A stretch of DNA of 36,628 nucleotides from Holosporales bacterium. Lineage in GTDB: Bacteria; Pseudomonadota; Alphaproteobacteria; UBA3830; JAIRMZ01. The stretch lies in contig JAISAP010000025.1 of NCBI GenBank assembly GCA_031266655.1, positions 1 to 36,628 on the forward strand, given 5' to 3'. The notes under the pieces were generated by a model. The model was not told the DNA's origin, did not search any database, and saw only the letters and a list, made by a program, of their open reading frames with translations. This document shows positions 32,724 through 36,628 of this stretch, piece after piece (position 1 is the stretch's first letter; every line of letters begins with the position of its first letter). Position numbers and translations under genes: made by a program.

Positions 32724-34652
32724 ATGAAGAAACGGAAGATTTTAGGCGCAGTTTCTGCGTTTGTGTTGGGAGTGCTGGGTGCATTTTCTAATGCTGAGGC
32801 AATGTGGTGGGGGCGGAGAGAATGCCCTTTTGACTCTGTCTCTTCCAGAGAAAGGATTTATTCTCGCGGACATCAGGTGCTGCGTTCTGATCCTGGATTT
32901 GCTATGATTGCTCAGGGAATAGGGATAGGTGATTCTGGCGGACAGTCTTTTTTTATTGCTGCAAGTGTAGAGGAAATCTCAGGGGAGCGTTTCCAAAATT
33001 ATTGGTTGCATCACATCGCTTTTTCCTGTGGTCCTCAAGTCCAAATAATGGACGGGAGTGCATTTGCTAATTCCAATCTACAATCCATTTGTGTTCCCGC
33101 GGGCGTGCTGATGCTGGGAAAAGACTGTTTTTCCTTCTGCCAACACCTTGCCTGCGTTCTCTTCGAGAAGGATTCTCAGCTGCTGGTGATAGGGGACAAT
33201 GCCTTCTCTTCTTGCGGTCGTTTGTCGTCTATCATGATTCCCGCGAGTGTGGAGACACTTGGGGATAGCTGCTTTTCGGGTTGTCGTTCTCTTTTCGTCG
33301 TTACCTTTGCAGGGGGTTCCCAAGACCGCATCACCCAAGCCCGAATCATAGGAGAGCAAGCGTTTGCTTGGACTGGCCTATCGTCCTTTTGTGTTCCCGC
33401 GACTGTGCAGGTACTCGGGAAGCAATGTTTTGCGTATTGCGCTTCTCTTGTCGACCTTACCTTTGAGAGAGGCTCTCAGCTGCAGACACTGGGAGAAGGA
33501 ATAATATATGGATCCAACGTACCGTGCCTTTGTCTCCCGGCGAGCCTGGAGACGCTTCCAAGCGAGTGTTTTTCCAATTGCAAATCCCTTTTCACTCTTA
33601 CCTTCGAGGCCGGTTCTCGGATGACGCATATAGAAGCGCGGGCTTTTGAGAGCTCTAACTTGCAGATGATTGTTCTTCCTGGGAGTGGTCAGAGGCTTGG
33701 AGAGTGTTGTTTTGCAGGTTGCCCTCTCACCTTCGTTACCTTCGAGAGGAGCAACCTTCCACTCGTTATGGAAGGATGGATATTCACTTGCTCTGCCTTG
33801 CAGGCCATCGTGATCCCCGCACGCATACAAGAGCTTGGAGACTTTTGTCTCACGGATTGCAAATCCCTTGCGCAAGTGACCTTTGAAAAGGGTTCTCAAT
33901 GCCGAGTCATGGGAAGACAGGCGCTCTCCTCCGCCAGGATATCGTCCATTGATATCCCCTCAAGTGTGGAGGAGATCGGAAGGTGCTGTTTCGTCGAATG
34001 CCAACATCTCGCCTCCGTTATCTTCGAAGCTCCTTCACAACTTCGGAGGATTGGGGAAAGTGCCTTCTTTTGCTGCTCTCGCTTGCCATCTATCTGCCTT
34101 CCCTCGAGCGTAGAGAGCCTTGGAGATTCTTGTTTTGCAGAGTGCTCATGTCTTTTCAGTGTGACCTTTGAGGCCGATTCTCATCTCACGGGTATAGGAA
34201 GAGGTGCTTTCAGTGACTCCAACCTGCACTCTATTTGCCTTCCCTCAAGCGTAGAGAGGATCGATGGTCATTGTTTCTCACGTTGTCCACATCTTTCTGA
34301 GGTTGCCTTTGAGGCGGTTTCTCGATGCGCGAGAATCGGGGAGTGCGCTTTTGCTGACTCCGCCTTGCAGTCCTTGGATGTCCCCCCTAGTGTAGAGAGT
34401 ATTGGAAGCGCCTGTTTCATGCGTTGCTTATCTCTCAACTGGGTTCGCCTTGCATCCGGTTCTCACATGCAAACAATCGGATTTTTTGCGTTCTACGAAA
34501 GCCCTCAGGCGCGCATCCTCTTCCCGGATGGACAGGACCTTTCTGCTTGGCGACTTAGTCTAGGTTGGTATCGGAGCTTCCCGCTTTCCCGCCTGATCTG
34601 GGATGGAGGGAGCATGCCCGATCGTCCAGAAAGAGTCTGCTCCGTCCAGTAA
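32724..34652 (+). CDS. BspA-type leucine-rich-repeat secreted protein, paralogue 4 (642 aa)
   Basis: The longest and most divergent member. The leader and signal peptide (MKKRKILGAVSAFVLGVLG) match genes 1 and 2 closely. The mature N-terminus, the LRR units (SSVESLGDSCFAECSCLFSV style) and the C-terminus differ. It lacks the central GGKP/HAGT island. In place of the GWKRPxSPALP end it reads LFPDGQDLSAWRLSLGWYRS with a further 22-residue tail. The repeats are LRR_5-like throughout, with a conserved Cys per repeat. It is convergent with trmD. A common ancestor with paralogues 1-3, followed by a replaced body, is the simplest reading. Confidence 0.87.
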   Translation: MKKRKILGAVSAFVLGVLGAFSNAEAMWWGRRECPFDSVSSRERIYSRGHQVLRSDPGFAMIAQGIGIGDSGGQSFFIAASVEEISGERFQNYWLHHIAFSCGPQVQIMDGSAFANSNLQSICVPAGVLMLGKDCFSFCQHLACVLFEKDSQLLVIGDNAFSSCGRLSSIMIPASVETLGDSCFSGCRSLFVVTFAGGSQDRITQARIIGEQAFAWTGLSSFCVPATVQVLGKQCFAYCASLVDLTFERGSQLQTLGEGIIYGSNVPCLCLPASLETLPSECFSNCKSLFTLTFEAGSRMTHIEARAFESSNLQMIVLPGSGQRLGECCFAGCPLTFVTFERSNLPLVMEGWIFTCSALQAIVIPARIQELGDFCLTDCKSLAQVTFEKGSQCRVMGRQALSSARISSIDIPSSVEEIGRCCFVECQHLASVIFEAPSQLRRIGESAFFCCSRLPSICLPSSVESLGDSCFAECSCLFSVTFEADSHLTGIGRGAFSDSNLHSICLPSSVERIDGHCFSRCPHLSEVAFEAVSRCARIGECAFADSALQSLDVPPSVESIGSACFMRCLSLNWVRLASGSHMQTIGFFAFYESPQARILFPDGQDLSAWRLSLGWYRSFPLSRLIWDGGSMPDRPERVCSVQ

Positions 34653-34671
34653 AAGACACGCAACAGAAAAC

Positions 34672-34696
34672 GGGAGGCTCTTGTAGGAAGTCTCCC
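34672..34696 (+). terminator. possible terminator between LRR gene 4 and trmD
   Basis: GGGAGGCT (34672-34679) pairs with AGTCTCCC (34689-34696) with one G-T wobble and a 9-nt loop, followed by a T-rich stretch (TTTCCTTTGTTGC). The convergent genes on both sides make a terminator likely here. Confidence 0.4.
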
Positions 34697-34756
34697 TTTC
34701 CTTTGTTGCTGCTTGGCGTGAGATTGACTCTTAGGAGTGAGACAGAGGCCTTGCGG

Positions 34757-35470
34757 TCAATCTTCGCTCTCTGACAAGGTAGAGAGACGGTGGGCAACGT
34801 AGCGATTCCACAAATCTGGCCTTCTCCGCCGCGTGAGCGCGCAGGCTTGCTTTCTCTTCCATTGATCGATAGCGCCATGATTGCCAGAGAGGAGAATAGA
34901 TGGAACGTCCCGTTCCTCCCAGCATACGGGAGAAGCGTACTGGGGGTGTTCTAGCAAAGGCGCAGGCGTTTCCGCAAAGGAGTCCTCCAGAAGAGACGTG
35001 GGGTCTCCCACAACCCCCGGTAGAAGGCGAACGCTGGCTTCTATCATCGCAAGCGCCGCTCCTTCTCCTCCCATGAGGACATAGTCTCCAAGGCTGACCT
35101 CTGAGAAGGGGTATTTTTCCAGAATGCGCGCGTCGACCCCCTCGTAGCGTCCGCATAGGAAAATAAGCTGCTCCTTCTGAGACCATTCTTGCGCCTTTTC
35201 TTGAGAGAAGGCCTTTCCTCTAGGGGAGGGGTAGATCCAGGTGGCGGATTGTGGGAGAGGAGAGAGCGCGGCATCTAGGACCTCCGCGGAGAGCAGCATG
35301 CCGCCCCCGCCTCCGCAGGGAGGCGCATCAACGCGCCCCTGAATCGCGAAGGATTTCAAGTCTTGCACTTGCAGAGTGTAGAGTCCCTTCTGGAGCGCTT
35401 TTCCGATGAGGGAAACGCCCAGAGGACCTGGGAAGATTTCTGGGAAAAGGGTGAGAACCGTAATCTTCAC
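34757..35470 (-). CDS. trmD: tRNA (guanine37-N1)-methyltransferase TrmD
   Basis: A SAM-dependent SPOUT methyltransferase that methylates G37 beside the anticodon to prevent +1 frameshifts. The start is the GTG at 35470, which overlaps the rimM stop as GTGA. The residues upstream of it in the open frame are antisense-like and not conserved. The N-terminus VKITVLTLFPEIF, the GRVDAPPCGGGGGM loop, IFLCGRYEGVDARIL, and the trefoil-knot motif SLGDYVLMGGEGAALAMIE are all present. The C-terminal RNA-binding region (HPQYASPVCWEERDVPSILLSGNH) follows. The length of 237 aa is normal. It is translationally coupled to rimM. Confidence 0.96.
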   Translation of the reverse strand: MKITVLTLFPEIFPGPLGVSLIGKALQKGLYTLQVQDLKSFAIQGRVDAPPCGGGGGMLLSAEVLDAALSPLPQSATWIYPSPRGKAFSQEKAQEWSQKEQLIFLCGRYEGVDARILEKYPFSEVSLGDYVLMGGEGAALAMIEASVRLLPGVVGDPTSLLEDSFAETPAPLLEHPQYASPVCWEERDVPSILLSGNHGAIDQWKRKQACALTRRRRPDLWNRYVAHRLSTLSESED

Positions 35471-36027
35471 GCAGGAAGGCCGAAGAGATCCACGATGTCG
35501 TTCGCAACGGAGACCTCTCGTTGGCCCCAATGGATCTCATGGATAAAAGGCTCTCGGAAAGGGACAAAAAAACAAGAACCCGTGGAGGAAAGGCGGATTT
35601 CTGCAAGATCTCCCGCCCCAAAATTGGCGGTGTCGGAGATGTGTCCGATCAGTGCCCCCGATTGGAGGCGAACGGCACAGCCGAGCAGGCGATGCGCGTA
35701 GAACGCACCGGGTTCCAGCCCTGGAAGCGCTGTTTCTGGCAGGTAAAGAGTCTTTCCGCGCAGCGTTTCCGCCTGGTCTCGACAGGATATCTCCGCAAAG
35801 AACAAAACCAGCCTTCCCTTGGACTTGAAGACCCAGCGCATTCCTGAAAAGAGCGTTCCTGTCTCGTCCTGGAGTGTTTGGTTTTTTAAGTGTCCGGGGG
35901 CTGTCAACAGGAGCGTTCCCCAAACGCCCCCTTTGGTGCCGTAAGCCGCTCCCAAGCGCACGCAAGGCAGACAGTTCTCTTGGACAACCGCCTCTTTCGC
36001 ACTCTCTTCTGACGCAAGACGCACCAT
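35467..36027 (-). CDS. rimM: 16S rRNA processing factor RimM
   Basis: RimM binds ribosomal protein S19 and helps mature the 30S head. The N-terminal RimM domain begins with CVRLGAAYGTKGGVWGTL (family form VGrIvgaHGvrGevrv). GKTLYLPETALPGLEPGAFYAHRLLGCAVRL and the PRC-barrel-like C-terminal domain GHISDTANFGAGDLAEIRL follow. The end VANDIVDLFGLPA overlaps trmD as GTGA. I place the start at the ATG at 36027, after GAGGGGA. The frame is open 13 more codons to 36066 without a ribosome site. rpsP, the usual upstream neighbour in an rpsP-rimM-trmD-rplS operon, is not in the window. Confidence 0.88.
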   Translation of the reverse strand: MVRLASEESAKEAVVQENCLPCVRLGAAYGTKGGVWGTLLLTAPGHLKNQTLQDETGTLFSGMRWVFKSKGRLVLFFAEISCRDQAETLRGKTLYLPETALPGLEPGAFYAHRLLGCAVRLQSGALIGHISDTANFGAGDLAEIRLSSTGSCFFVPFREPFIHEIHWGQREVSVANDIVDLFGLPA

Positions 36028-36129
36028 TCCCCTCGTTTTTCCCTGACAGGACCAGGAAGGCATCATGACATGCGCGGACAGGGAGTGGAAGGAGCTCTCA
36101 ACGGAGGTTTCTCCCGCGCGCAGGCTTTT

Positions 36130-36351
36130 TTATGGACGTTTGTTAGGGAGATCCCGTGAGACCCGTGGTAGCCTTTGGAAGAGAGCCAACTGCCCTTCGG
36201 GGTCGAGAGAATGATCATTGAGTTGCTGGAGCGTGGCCTGCTGTGTGTCCTGCGGCGTCTCTGACGGAGACCCGGGATCCTCTTCCATACCCTTCGCGCT
36301 GAGGGTCACGAAAGCGGCTGTGAGAAGCAATAACTTGCTAAAATTAAGCAT
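36130..36351 (-). CDS. small secreted protein (73 aa), unknown
   Basis: The ATG at 36351 is preceded by AAGGAG, and a promoter matches upstream. The product has a clear signal peptide (MLNFSKLLLLTAAFVTLSAKG; cleavage near SAKG) and a short acidic, Gln- and Pro-rich mature part (EEDPGSPSETPQDTQQ, LQQLNDHSLDPEGQLALFQRL). No cysteine or membrane segment occurs in the mature part. The frame is open 15 codons upstream, but those codons lie before the signal peptide and include the Shine-Dalgarno. No family is recognised. It lies 103 nt upstream of rimM on the same strand. Confidence 0.68.
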   Translation of the reverse strand: MLNFSKLLLLTAAFVTLSAKGMEEDPGSPSETPQDTQQATLQQLNDHSLDPEGQLALFQRLPRVSRDLPNKRP

Positions 36352-36384
36352 ATCTTCGGTCTCCTTTTCTTCAATTGTAAACAT

Positions 36385-36413
36385 ATTGTGCCTCATATAT
36401 TGCCATTTGTCAA
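36385..36413 (-). promoter_or_regulatory. promoter for the small secreted protein
   Basis: Read on the minus strand, a perfect TTGACA -35 (36413-36408), a 17-nt spacer and CACAAT -10 (36390-36385) lie about 34 nt before the start at 36351. Confidence 0.6.
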
Positions 36414-36628
36414 GCTATGAGCTTCGTTCAAGCAACTGGGACGCTCGCGTGCCATGCGGCGACAACAGAAGGGGTACGGCCAGAGTGAGCCACACAAGCG
36501 AGAGAACATCGATGTCTAGCTGGTTTCAGCAACAGAGGACGAGGAGGCGCCGGACAGAAGCCCTTGGCTCCTTTAGCAGTTCTTCAAGGACGCAGCATCC
36601 TTGCTGTTGTGTCCAAAAGAAGGTCTCT
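36414..36628. other. gene-free stretch at the right edge
   Basis: No convincing gene was seen. On the minus strand one frame is open except for a single stop (near 36527) and reads WTQQQGCCVLEELLKEP, which could be the tail of a gene beyond the window. On the plus strand a frame from the ATG at 36512 is open to the edge but is unusually Arg/Ser/Cys-rich. Confidence 0.3.

Overview
The window reads as chromosomal DNA of an alphaproteobacterium, most plausibly a reduced-genome, host-associated member of the Holosporales/Rickettsiales grade. Three things suggest this: the gene order DUF3576 lipoprotein-leuS-lptE-holA, which is typical of Alphaproteobacteria; a mix of compact housekeeping genes with degraded insertion sequences; and large secreted, leucine-rich-repeat and outer-membrane-like proteins that have no obvious relatives. 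The genus cannot be fixed from the sequence alone.

Layout. 1-5.8 kb is compact housekeeping: 5' end of radC (-), tadA (+), comEC (-), gltX (+), a 62-aa membrane protein and the site-2 protease rseP (+). 5.8-11.2 kb carries a 1343-aa putative lipoprotein with its own strong promoter, then a periplasmic parvulin-type prolyl isomerase. 11.2-14.0 kb has no intact gene. It is a patch of degenerate ~130-nt repeats with two decayed IS1595-family (ISXO2-like) elements embedded in it. 14.0-20.1 kb returns to housekeeping: glyQ without glyS, a small transaldolase (fsa/tal), holA, lptE, leuS, a DUF3576 lipoprotein and tRNA-Asn. 20.1-24.2 kb holds a small outer-membrane protein, a decayed partial duplicate of it, more of the same ~130-nt repeat, an internally deleted IS1595 remnant and a 722-aa surface protein. 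24.2-27.5 kb encodes an Smr-domain protein, RlpA, an isolated FlgD-like hook-assembly protein, SlyB and an APS-kinase-like protein. 27.6-34.7 kb is a tandem array of four paralogous secreted BspA-type leucine-rich-repeat proteins. 34.7-36.4 kb carries trmD, rimM and a small secreted protein, all on the minus strand.

How the genes fit together. Most intact genes serve translation and tRNA function (gltX, glyQ, leuS, tadA, trmD, rimM, tRNA-Asn) or the cell envelope (rseP, ppiC-like, lptE, rlpA, slyB). The accessory part is almost wholly exported: the giant lipoprotein, two outer-membrane-like proteins and the four LRR proteins. The LRR array is the most striking system. Each gene has its own copy of a nearly identical promoter/leader and signal peptide, homologous repeats inside the coding regions, shared islands between paralogues, and long homopolymer tracts. 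This looks like an expandable, recombining surface or effector repertoire.
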